A stretch of 64,000 nucleotides of DNA, taken from the NCBI GenBank assembly GCA_011390205.1, contig JAABSX010000004.1, forward strand, positions 62,001 to 126,000. Reading direction: 5' to 3'. Under the pieces are notes generated by a model. The model made no database searches. It was not told the origin of the DNA and saw nothing but the letters and a program-made list of their open reading frames with translations. The translations under genes and the position numbers were made by a program. This stretch comes from Microscillaceae bacterium (lineage in GTDB: Bacteria > Bacteroidota > Bacteroidia > Cytophagales > Microscillaceae). Positions 55,535 through 63,052 of this stretch are shown here, piece after piece; positions within the stretch are counted from its first letter, which is position 1, and each line of letters begins with the position of its first letter.

Positions 55535-55732
55535 TTATTCTATGAATATAATATCAAGTAATCCCTGCTCACCTTCATAATCTCTTGCACTACTATAAAT
55601 CCAATCTCTTGCTAAATCTACAAACCCAGCTTCTACTGGGTCATCGTGTAAATAGGCTAGTTTCTGCTCCAGCATGTAGTTATCAAATAATTCTATTGGG
55701 TGGTTATCTTGTTGCCAAAGTAGCCACCCCAC
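55535..55732 (-). pseudogene. Remnant of a REP-associated tyrosine transposase (C-terminal part)
   Basis: The fragment reads WQQDNHPIELFDNYMLEQKLAYLHDDPVEAGFVDLARDWIYSSARDY, the conserved C-terminus of IS200-like REP-associated transposases (RAYTs). The catalytic HUH and Tyr region that should lie upstream is absent. Translation from the apparent GTG/GGW start is not a native N-terminus. It is flanked by inverted REP-like elements, the usual partner sequence of a RAYT. Confidence 0.8.
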
Positions 55733-55735
55733 CTA

Positions 55736-55764
55736 GCACAAGCATCGCTTCGCTTTGCTCATAT
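55736..55764. repeat. REP-like element right of the transposase remnant
   Basis: Read on the minus strand it has GAGCAAAGCGAAGCG followed by ATGCTTGTGC, related to the hairpin at 55430-55461 but in inverted orientation. The pair brackets the transposase fragment. Confidence 0.55.
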
Positions 55765-55911
55765 CTTCGCTCCATAGTTCAAAAGTACAATTTTTAGTAT
55801 ATCTGAACAAGCTCTTAAAAATAGGTAGAAAAAGTAATTTGCTATGCTCAGAATTTCGGTAGTGGGCTTTTTGCTTTATAAACTACTGATAATGAGTGCA
55901 CTAAAACCTCA

Positions 55912-57039
55912 TCACTCGCAATTTCCTAGAATGGGTGGCACTTTACCTAACTGATGCAGCATCTTGATATGCGATCGAAGGGCACTCACAAAAGTAGGCT
56001 GCTCATGGTAAGGTAATCCAAACTCTTGTGCGGTGTTCTTCACAATTTCTGAGATAGGTCGGTAATGTATATGACAAATATTGGGAAATAAATGATGCTC
56101 TACTTGATAGTTGAGCCCTCCTGCAAACCAAGTCAAGAAGTGATTGTTTTTGGCAAAATTAGCTGTAGTATAGAGCTGATGGATTGCCCAAGAGTTCTCT
56201 AAATTGCCTTCTTCATCATAAGTAGGGTGAATCGTGTCTTCTATCACATGTGCCATCTGAAATATCAGGCTCAAGACCAAGCCCACCACAAAATGCAAAC
56301 TCAAGAATCCTATCAAAACCTGCCACCAAGCTATCTCTAATACTAGATAAGGTAAAATACAGAGCATAAAAATATAAAGCACTTTTGTAAAAATAAGGGT
56401 GATTGCCTCCCAAAAAAGATTGGCGTTGTTTTTAGGGTAAAAATTTTTGCTTGCATACCTAAACACCTTGGCAAAATCTTTATAGAAAATAGAGAGTGTC
56501 ATAAGAGGATAAAGCAGGAAAACATAGATGTGCTGATATTTATGGTATTTTTTGAGGGGAGAGTGCGGCGAAAGGCGCAGTACGAACTTGGTTTCTATGT
56601 CTTCATCATATTCATAGACATTGGTGTAGGTATGGTGCAGCACATTGTGCTGTATGCGCCAGCTGAATACATTGCCCCCAAGTATATACAAAGACCAGCT
56701 CAAGGCTCGGTTGATGAGAGGGCGAGAAGAATATGAGCCATGAATGGCATCATGCATCACTGATAGACCGATTCCGGCCGTGCCTGTAGCCATCAGAAGT
56801 ACTAGCCCAAACATAGCCCAAACAGAAAACCAGCCTGATAGAATGAGGCAATAAGGCACTATAAAAAGCCCCAACATAAGGGCAGTCTTGATTTTGATAC
56901 CTAAGTGATGATCTCCGTATTGATTTAAACCATTTTCTTTAAAATAATCACCTACCCTCTGACGAAGGGTAGTGTAGAATAAAGCTTGATTACTATTGCT
57001 GAACCTAAGCTTTTGGGGAGTGTTTTTTGAGATATTCAT
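55912..57039 (-). CDS. Front-end/acyl-lipid fatty-acid desaturase family protein
   Basis: The 375-residue membrane enzyme has all three histidine boxes (HDAIH, HNVLHH and QVEHHLFP) and four to six hydrophobic segments. The GGLNYQVEHHLFPNICHIHY box, with Gln before Glu, is typical of front-end and delta-type desaturases that act on CoA- or lipid-bound chains. No cytochrome b5 domain is fused. It introduces cis double bonds to adjust membrane fluidity. It sits between mobile-element scraps. Confidence 0.9.
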   Translation of the reverse strand: MNISKNTPQKLRFSNSNQALFYTTLRQRVGDYFKENGLNQYGDHHLGIKIKTALMLGLFIVPYCLILSGWFSVWAMFGLVLLMATGTAGIGLSVMHDAIHGSYSSRPLINRALSWSLYILGGNVFSWRIQHNVLHHTYTNVYEYDEDIETKFVLRLSPHSPLKKYHKYQHIYVFLLYPLMTLSIFYKDFAKVFRYASKNFYPKNNANLFWEAITLIFTKVLYIFMLCILPYLVLEIAWWQVLIGFLSLHFVVGLVLSLIFQMAHVIEDTIHPTYDEEGNLENSWAIHQLYTTANFAKNNHFLTWFAGGLNYQVEHHLFPNICHIHYRPISEIVKNTAQEFGLPYHEQPTFVSALRSHIKMLHQLGKVPPILGNCE

Positions 57040-57446
57040 TTGAAAAATGATAGCGTATTTTTTTTATTCAATGTGTTTGCTCTTCAATAACACTTTTCGG
57101 CAATAATAGATTTAAAGCTTGGTAGTGTTAAAGATGTAATGCTAAGTATTTGTTGTAGTGGCAAATAAAATATTTGATTGCACCAATATGATTTTCCCCC
57201 TACTGCTCTTAGCGTCTTGACCCACAACCGCAACTGTTCTTAGCATCTCGCTCAGAACAAACTTTACGAATCACTTAAACTCGAATATAAAATGAAATTC
57301 TGAAATAAACTTAAATCAATAGCCAAAACTACGGCTTCATGATGCAAAAACCTTTGGTCAGAGCGAGACGCATCTGACCAGTTTGCTATTGTGGGTTACG
57401 CTTGACACGCAACCTAAGACCAGAATGGGACCTTCTCCCATCTCAA
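57040..57446. other. Spacer with REP-like hairpins
   Basis: This gap holds two related hairpins, at 57235-57259 (TGTTCT/AGAACA) and 57356-57379 (GGTCAGA/TCTGACC), with different stems but a shared loop core GC[A/G]TCTCGC. They are arranged in inverted orientation. Another hairpin at 57412-57443 carries CCTAAGAC. No gene is seen. Confidence 0.55.
57235..57379. repeat. Inverted pair of REP-like hairpins (BIME-like)
   Basis: The two hairpins share flanks (ACCCACAA and GCAA before the left stem, their complements after the right stem) and the loop core GC[A/G]TCTCGC, but their stems differ by compensating changes. That is the pattern of a structured repeat family kept by RNA or DNA folding rather than chance similarity. 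Confidence 0.6.
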
Positions 57447-57522
57447 TTATAGTTTGATAAATAACCTAATGCTATCTACCTTCACGGCACACCTAAGACT
57501 AGATGGGGGTGTTTCTTCATCT
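57412..57522. repeat. Two diverged copies of a CCTAAGAC-hairpin element
   Basis: Copies at 57412-57443 and 57491-57522 both start ACCTAAGAC and continue into a short hairpin (ATGGGA/TCCCAT in the first, AGATG/CATCT in the second). The second overlaps the 3' end of the truncated IS3 orfA and probably marks the point where the insertion sequence was cut. Confidence 0.5.
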
Positions 57523-57719
57523 GTTTCTAACTTTGAAGGCTTACCAGAAAGTAGCTCCCGAAGACCTGAAACCGCTTGTTGTTTCCACTGACTTACTTGG
57601 TTGGCATGAATACCAAACTCACTGGCAATCTGAGAAAGTGTTTTTTGTTCTTTCATTGCCTCCAATACTACCTTCTCTTTGAAGGCAGCATCGTAACGTT
57701 TTCTTGCTTTTTTGACCAT
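57447..57719 (-). pseudogene. Truncated IS3-family transposase OrfA
   Basis: The 90-residue frame starts MVKKARKRYDAAFKEKVVLEAMKEQKTLSQIASEFGIHANQVSQWKQQ, the helix-turn-helix of IS3-family OrfA. After about residue 68 (TDEE) it departs into unrelated sequence (TPPSSLRCAV), and no OrfB (DDE catalytic subunit) follows. The element's left end is visible at 57774-57792. The right end and the catalytic half are missing, so it is a dead remnant. Confidence 0.8.
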
Positions 57720-57773
57720 CTTTGTAAAGGGTTTATGTCTTAAATTGATAACATCTTTACACCTTATTTTGTG

Positions 57774-57792
57774 GTACTAATTTTGGGGAGCA
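57774..57792 (-). mobile_element. Left terminal inverted repeat of the truncated IS3 element
   Basis: On the minus strand TGCTCCCCAAAATTAGTAC begins at 57792, in the usual IS3 form (TG..., then CCCCAAAATT), 73 bp before the OrfA start. No matching right end (the same sequence on the plus strand) was found in 57040-57490, so only the left end and part of orfA remain. Confidence 0.65.
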
Positions 57793-58020
57793 TTATAATC
57801 ATGCCTAGTAAAAAACTACTTATAAATTTCTTTCGTGCTAAATTCTGTGCTAGAGGGAATTTATGCAACATTTCTGTAACTTTATCCTTGATGATTCTTT
57901 TCATCATAAAAAGGTTGGTTTTGAGTTTAAGCACTACCCAAAATTCAACCTTTTTTGTTTCTTATCAAAAAATCATCGGGTAGAGTATCCAAATAATTAC
58001 GCAGTATAAAATTTCTCACA

Positions 58021-58060
58021 AAAAAAGCCTAGGACTTCTTAAAGTCTTAGGCTTTTTTTA
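58021..58060. terminator. Rho-independent terminator of floA
   Basis: GCCTAGGACTT pairs with AAGTCTTAGGC (one mismatch) around a 4-nt loop, with A-runs and T-runs on the two sides. It lies directly after the floA stop and works on both strands. Confidence 0.85.
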
Positions 58061-58080
58061 ATTTTTATAAAATAAAATTA

Positions 58081-59082
58081 TTATAGAGGCTTAATAGGCT
58101 TGTTAGGCTTTGCTCCATCTCCACCATCAGGCGTAGCGATGGATTCTCGCATTTCGGTATCAGCTTTGATATTTTCCATTCTGTAATAATCCATAATTCC
58201 CAATCTTCCTGAGCGGAATGCCTCAGCAATGGCTTGAGGAATCTGGGCTTCGGCTTCTATTACTTTGGCCCGTGCTTCTTCGGCTTTGGCTTTCATTTCT
58301 TGCTCTAGGGCTACGGCCATGGCACGTCTTTCTTCGGCTTTGGCATCTGCTACTTTGAGGTCGGCAGTGGCTTGCTCTATGGAGAGTTTTGCACCAATAT
58401 TCTCACCTACATCTACATCTGCAATATCAATAGATAAAATTTCAAAAGCAGAGCCTGCATCCAAGCCACGCTTCAAAACTAGCTTAGAGATGGTATCAGG
58501 ATTTTCTAATACTTCTTTGTGGCTTCTTGCCGAGCCAATGGCAGATACAATGCCTTCACCTACACGGGCGATGATGGTATCTTCACCAGCACCCCCTACG
58601 AGTTGGGCGATGTTGGTACGAACAGTTACACGGGCTCTGGCACGAAGCTGAATTCCATCATCCGCTACTGCAGCAATCAAGGGAGTATCAATCACGCGAG
58701 GGTTTACGGAGGTCTGCACAGCTTCAAATACATTTCGCCCAGCAAGGTCTATAGCCGTCGCTTGCTTAAAACCTAGACCAATGTTGGCTTTTTCGGCAGA
58801 GATAAGTGCCTTGATGACCAGTGGAACATTACCACCTGCTAGAAAGTGAGTTTCTAGCTCGTCAGAGGTTATTTTTAATCCTGCCTTCGTGGCTGTGATG
58901 ATAGATTCTACTATCAGGCGAGGCGGCACACGGCGGATACGCATAAAAACAAGTGTAAACAAATTAATAGATACACCCGAAAATATGGCAGTAAGCCATA
59001 GATTGACAGGTACGAAATAGAGGAATGTGAAGAATCCTATGATTCCCACTATCAAGATTACAAGTACTGAATATTCACCCAT
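58081..59082 (-). CDS. floA: Flotillin-like protein FloA
   Basis: The 333-residue protein has an N-terminal membrane hairpin or re-entrant segment ([31 protein letters not shown]), a SPFH-type domain with [55 protein letters not shown] and [32 protein letters not shown], and a C-terminal coiled region. It matches FloA-type flotillins, which organise membrane microdomains. A strong terminator follows. Confidence 0.94.
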   Translation of the reverse strand: MGEYSVLVILIVGIIGFFTFLYFVPVNLWLTAIFSGVSINLFTLVFMRIRRVPPRLIVESIITATKAGLKITSDELETHFLAGGNVPLVIKALISAEKANIGLGFKQATAIDLAGRNVFEAVQTSVNPRVIDTPLIAAVADDGIQLRARARVTVRTNIAQLVGGAGEDTIIARVGEGIVSAIGSARSHKEVLENPDTISKLVLKRGLDAGSAFEILSIDIADVDVGENIGAKLSIEQATADLKVADAKAEERRAMAVALEQEMKAKAEEARAKVIEAEAQIPQAIAEAFRSGRLGIMDYYRMENIKADTEMRESIATPDGGDGAKPNKPIKPL

Positions 59083-59173
59083 AATAATTGTAGATTTTAG
59101 GTTTGTTAGTGTTTAGTAATTGGTATTGCAATATGTAAAGAAATATTGAAAGTATTGAGAGAATCCGAAAATT

Positions 59174-59722
59174 TTATGCCAATTCATCTTCTAAAAGCCA
59201 AATAACATCTGGTTTTCCTGTCTTTTCTTGCCATTCTACTTCTACGTGTTGGCTTGTGAGGGTGTTTACCTCTTGCCCCCAATAATCAGGAGCTACGGGC
59301 AGATGCCTTGTGTAGCGGCGATTGATGAGGATGAGAAGTTCTACTTTTTTGGGTCTTCCGAAGGCAAGCATGGCATCTAAAGCAGAGCGGACAGTACGTC
59401 CTGTATAAAGTACATCATCAATCAAAATCACTTTTTTGCCCTCAAGGGCAAAGTCAATTTGTGTTTTATTGGCTTGCAAAGGAGTATCACGCCTTCTAAA
59501 ATCATCTCTATAAAAAGTAACATCTAAGTAACCCAGTGGCACACGTTGCCCTGTCAGTTCAAGGAGTCTTGCTCGGATTCGGTCAGCAAGTTGTATTCCT
59601 CTTGGCTGCAAACCTAGCAAGACAGTATCTTGAAAATTTTGATGATTTTCTACCACTTCTTGGCACAAACGGCTCAGGATGATGTCTAAGAGTTTGGCAT
59701 CAATGATTTGTTTTTTTTCCAT
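59174..59722 (-). CDS. pyrR: Bifunctional PyrR (pyrimidine operon regulator / uracil phosphoribosyltransferase)
   Basis: The 182-residue PRTase-fold protein contains LLGLQPRGIQLADRI, the PRPP-binding motif KVILIDDVLYTGRTVRSALDA, and the C-terminal LTSQHVEVEWQEKTGKPDVIWLLED. In PyrR homologues the protein binds pyr mRNA leaders in response to UMP and has some UPRTase activity. No pyr biosynthesis gene or anti-terminator is visible nearby, so its regulatory role here is assumed. Confidence 0.93.
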   Translation of the reverse strand: MEKKQIIDAKLLDIILSRLCQEVVENHQNFQDTVLLGLQPRGIQLADRIRARLLELTGQRVPLGYLDVTFYRDDFRRRDTPLQANKTQIDFALEGKKVILIDDVLYTGRTVRSALDAMLAFGRPKKVELLILINRRYTRHLPVAPDYWGQEVNTLTSQHVEVEWQEKTGKPDVIWLLEDELA

Positions 59723-59763
59723 GTTATTTTAGTTCTGAATCATATCTCGAAGATACACAAAAA

Positions 59764-60690
59764 TCATTCAGGTATCAAAACATGATAGACTTTGTTGCTA
59801 TCTTTTAAGGTCAGTGTATTTTGGCGTAGCCATGGGTTATATGATTTGAGCGTAAAATAAGAGATGTTTTGTGCCTTTGCAAAGTCAGCTAAATCTGGGA
59901 TATTTTCTTGAATTTCTAGTTTTTTAAATTTGATAATGGAGTAGCCTTGTGCTTTGGCGTCGGCATAGCCAAAGGCTTCAGGATGCTCAAAAATATGCTT
60001 GGTAGCAAGGGCATAATAGACATAAGCACCTGTCTCAGGGTTGAGGTAAAGCTCAAAATAACTGTTTACTTTTTGTTGTTCTATCCTGCGGGATACTCCA
60101 CGCATACCCATATTGTAAGAAGCTGCCACAAGACTCCAATTCTTAAATTTTTTGTGGGCATCTAAGAAATACTGTGCAGCAGCTTTGGTAGATTGGATAG
60201 GGTCATAGCGTTCATCTATTTCTTGATTGACTTCTAAACCGTATTCTTGAGCCGTCTCGGGCATAAATTGCCAAAAACCTACTGCACCCTTAGAAGAGGT
60301 GAGGTTAGAAAGATTACTTTCTACAATGGCAATGTATTTAAAATCATCGGGAATGTTATTTTCTTTCAGAATAGGCTCTATTTGTGGAAACCAGCGTGCT
60401 GCTTTTTTAAAATTGATGGAGGTAAACGCATGGCGATAGGCAAGGCGTGCCAAGGCTTGGTCAAAACGCTCAAAGACTGGCGGTTGCTCAAGTGGCACTT
60501 CTTCACCTGCAAAGGTGATTTTTTGAGGTGTAATATAAAACTTAGGTGCGTTGGATTGGGTTTGATTGCCTGTTTTTTTTAGGTTTTTGGGGAAGCTAGA
60601 TAAATCATCATAATTCAAGAAAATAAAATAACTCAGGAAAATTAAGTTGATAAGGATTAAAAACCCAATAAATATGTTTTTAAGATTCAT
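59764..60690 (-). CDS. Membrane-anchored lytic transglycosylase (MltD/SLT-like)
   Basis: The 308-residue protein has an N-terminal anchor (IFIGFLILINLIFLSYFIFLNY) and an SLT domain. The catalytic Glu lies in FKYIAIVESNLSN, followed by SSKGAVGFWQFMPETAQEYGL, and a NMGMRGVSRRI segment marks the substrate groove. The C-terminal segment FAKAQNISYFTLKSYNPWLRQ looks like a LysM- or peptidoglycan-contacting tail. It cleaves peptidoglycan glycan strands. Confidence 0.9.
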   Translation of the reverse strand: MNLKNIFIGFLILINLIFLSYFIFLNYDDLSSFPKNLKKTGNQTQSNAPKFYITPQKITFAGEEVPLEQPPVFERFDQALARLAYRHAFTSINFKKAARWFPQIEPILKENNIPDDFKYIAIVESNLSNLTSSKGAVGFWQFMPETAQEYGLEVNQEIDERYDPIQSTKAAAQYFLDAHKKFKNWSLVAASYNMGMRGVSRRIEQQKVNSYFELYLNPETGAYVYYALATKHIFEHPEAFGYADAKAQGYSIIKFKKLEIQENIPDLADFAKAQNISYFTLKSYNPWLRQNTLTLKDSNKVYHVLIPE

Positions 60691-60802
60691 GCAAAAGTAT
60701 TTAATAATCGTTTTTAGATGTGCGTATTTTTCAATTAACCTTCTCTTGGAGCAACTTTATGCAGTCAAAGAGGTTTGTTTTTAATAAAACTTTATCAAAG
60801 AT

Positions 60803-61249
60803 ATGAATTCTACTCAAGTATCCAATCAAGGCACTCCTTCTGAAGAAATACAAGACCCTCAAATCGTATTGTTTGATGGAGTTTGTAATCTCTGCAATCA
60901 AAGTGTAGATTTTATAGTGCAGCGAGATAAGAAAGATGTATTCAAATTTGCTTCCTTGCAGTCTGAGTTTGCCCAAAATCTTCTCAAACCCTTCCCCATT
61001 GATGCCCAAAAGTTAGACAGTGTACTACTGGTGAAAGGCGGGAAATTATACCAAAAATCTTCGGCTGCCTTGCAGATTGCTCGGCAGCTAGGTGGAGGCT
61101 GGAGGCTCATGTACGGGTTTATCATTGTCCCCAGATTTTTGAGGGATTTTGTGTATAACATCATCGCCAAGAACCGCTACCGATGGTTTGGCAAAAAAGA
61201 AACCTGCCGCCTACCTACACCCGAAGAAAGGGCTAAGTTTTTGGGGTAG
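60803..61249 (+). CDS. DCC/DUF393-family putative thiol-disulfide oxidoreductase
   Basis: The 148-residue protein has the family hallmark LFDGVCNLCNQSVDF near residues 24-38, with a CxxC-type pair in thioredoxin-like position. FKFASLQSEFAQNLL, SSAALQIARQLGGGWRLMYG and a conserved YRWFGKKETC near the end follow. It probably acts in thiol-disulfide exchange. It is divergent from the transglycosylase gene. Confidence 0.87.
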   Translation: MNSTQVSNQGTPSEEIQDPQIVLFDGVCNLCNQSVDFIVQRDKKDVFKFASLQSEFAQNLLKPFPIDAQKLDSVLLVKGGKLYQKSSAALQIARQLGGGWRLMYGFIIVPRFLRDFVYNIIAKNRYRWFGKKETCRLPTPEERAKFLG

Positions 61250-61343
61250 AGAATTTATATTTTATGCTCTTCAAAGGCAGTAGTGATGGATAATATTACA
61301 ATCTCTCTTTAACTAAAATTTAAGTTAGTAAAGTTATTTTTGC

Positions 61344-61373
61344 TTTGACCCCTCTATTTTTCTCTTAACTTTG
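61344..61373 (+). promoter_or_regulatory. Promoter of the TIKI/ChaN-like lipoprotein gene
   Basis: TTTG (61344-61347), an 18-nt spacer and TAACTTTG (61366-61373) fit the Bacteroidota promoter. The -7 element ends 25 nt before the ATG. Confidence 0.65.
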
Positions 61374-61398
61374 AGTCTTTATTACCTAACTCGAATCT

Positions 61399-62952
61399 AT
61401 GAAGGCTTTAAAAATAATACTTTTATTGTGCATTACTGATTTTCTTTTAAGTGCTTGTTCTTCTTCTCTAAGCCCTCATTTCACTAAAAATTATTATCGC
61501 CAAGATTTTTATCATTATCTCTTAAATCCTACCCTAAAGCTAAGGCATGAGTCTTATGGTGATATTGATTTTATACAAAAAAAATCAGCTCTGAAACGCC
61601 TGTTAAAAGAAAAAAACTACCAATTAGAGCAGGTTTTGGCGTATGGCAAGAGTAGCTTAGCTCCCTTTTATGAATATTTTATTTTGCATAATAGCTCTAG
61701 CGAAGGTTGGAATCTACCCACGGATGCTTTTATCCGAGATACGCTTTTACAAGCAAATAAATTTACATTTATTGGTATTCCTCTGGGTGCTGGCGCCATG
61801 CAAAATGACTTTGAAAATCTATCCAAAAATTGGTTTATCGGAGAGGGCTTCCAAAGAGAAGGGCTTGAACTGAATGCCCTCCTGAAAACATATCACAACT
61901 CTAACGACTTCTGGAGTGCTTACCAAGCTATTGAAGGTTTTAATGCACTTAGTGTAGGAGAGGAGCAATTCAAATTACAAATTCAGCTTACTTATGCCTC
62001 CTTTCTAGGGGAAGGGTTTCTTTATCAAGAGTGCATAAAAAAATGGGAAAAAGAGAGATTAAAACCCGAAATAAAGACAGTCATTCAAGAGAAGGCAACT
62101 CAAGGCATAGAAAATACCAAAAAGCTGATTCTCGAAAAAAGTGCTTCTACTCAACTATTGATGTTTAATGAAAATCACTTTTACCCTGCTCACCGCCGCT
62201 TACTCACCGAGTTATTACCTGAGCTAAAGGCACAAGGTTTTGAATATTTAGCCTTAGAAGCGCTGTTTAGGGATGACAAACTAAACGAAGGAAAAACACT
62301 AAGTTTAGAGGACGGATTTTATACTCGAGAGCAAAATTTTAAAGCACTCATAGACCAAGCTCAAAAGCTAGGCTTTAAATTTATTGCGTATGAAAACCAA
62401 AATACAGAGATAGACCGAGAACTGGGGCAGGCTCAAAACCTCTACCAAGCTAGTTTTGCACAAAATCCATCTGCAAAGGTAATTGTGCTAGGAGGAGTAT
62501 CACATATTCACGAGGAGGCAGACCAAAACGGAAAATCTTGGATGGCAAAGGTTTTTAAAGATAAATACGGCATAAATCCACTTACTTTTTCTCAAACAGC
62601 ACTGAATAATTATCGCAACATAATCCCAAATCTTGGTGTATTGAGTCAGGAGGATATTTCACAACCATCATATCAAGCCTGCGACTATTATATTCTCAAT
62701 AATTTAAGTGTAGAAGCCCAACATTCTCCCAATTTTAATTATCACAATACTGCGGAAGAGGTGATCTATTTACAACTATTAGAAATCCCAGAGAATGAAG
62801 AACAACTAGATAGTTTGGTGCCTCTTCGCTCAGTTTTGCTTACACCTAGAGAAGTATATAAAAGCTATATTCCTCATAAAAACCTGATGATGCGTCTTAT
62901 CAACAACAAAGCAAAGATTATCTTTGAAGAACAAATCTCTTTACTGCCTTAG
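61399..62952 (+). CDS. Lipoprotein with a TIKI/ChaN/EreA-like domain
   Basis: The 517-residue protein has a lipoprotein signal (MKALKIILLLCITDFLLSAC). The first 230 residues have no recognised domain. The C-terminal half carries FNENHFYPAHRRLLTELLPELKAQGFEYLALEAL, then FKFIAYENQN and VIVLGGVSHIHEEAD. The E-N-H and H-x-H positions match the metal/His sites of the TIKI/ChaN/erythromycin-esterase superfamily. It could be a metal- or heme-handling protein or a hydrolase. Confidence 0.75.
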   Translation: MKALKIILLLCITDFLLSACSSSLSPHFTKNYYRQDFYHYLLNPTLKLRHESYGDIDFIQKKSALKRLLKEKNYQLEQVLAYGKSSLAPFYEYFILHNSSSEGWNLPTDAFIRDTLLQANKFTFIGIPLGAGAMQNDFENLSKNWFIGEGFQREGLELNALLKTYHNSNDFWSAYQAIEGFNALSVGEEQFKLQIQLTYASFLGEGFLYQECIKKWEKERLKPEIKTVIQEKATQGIENTKKLILEKSASTQLLMFNENHFYPAHRRLLTELLPELKAQGFEYLALEALFRDDKLNEGKTLSLEDGFYTREQNFKALIDQAQKLGFKFIAYENQNTEIDRELGQAQNLYQASFAQNPSAKVIVLGGVSHIHEEADQNGKSWMAKVFKDKYGINPLTFSQTALNNYRNIIPNLGVLSQEDISQPSYQACDYYILNNLSVEAQHSPNFNYHNTAEEVIYLQLLEIPENEEQLDSLVPLRSVLLTPREVYKSYIPHKNLMMRLINNKAKIIFEEQISLLP

Positions 62953-63052
62953 TTATAGATTGTCTGTGCTTACAGCTATGAGATTTTAGATTTTTATGAA
63001 ATGATGCTATTCTTTGAACTGAAATCATAATTAAGACAAGGAAAGTTATGTA

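Larger units (their letters stand above)
55060..55911. other. Gene-poor region with REP-like elements and a transposase remnant
   Basis: This 852-bp stretch contains a hairpin near 55269-55290 (TCGTAAGGTG ... CACCTACGA), REP-like hairpins at 55430-55461 and 55472-55490, the transposase fragment at 55535-55732, and a related inverted element at 55736-55764. I see no intact gene. Confidence 0.6.
57720..58080. other. Spacer holding the IS3 left end and a terminator
   Basis: This 361-bp gap contains the insertion-sequence end at 57774-57792 and the floA terminator at 58021-58060. I see no gene between them. Confidence 0.5.
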
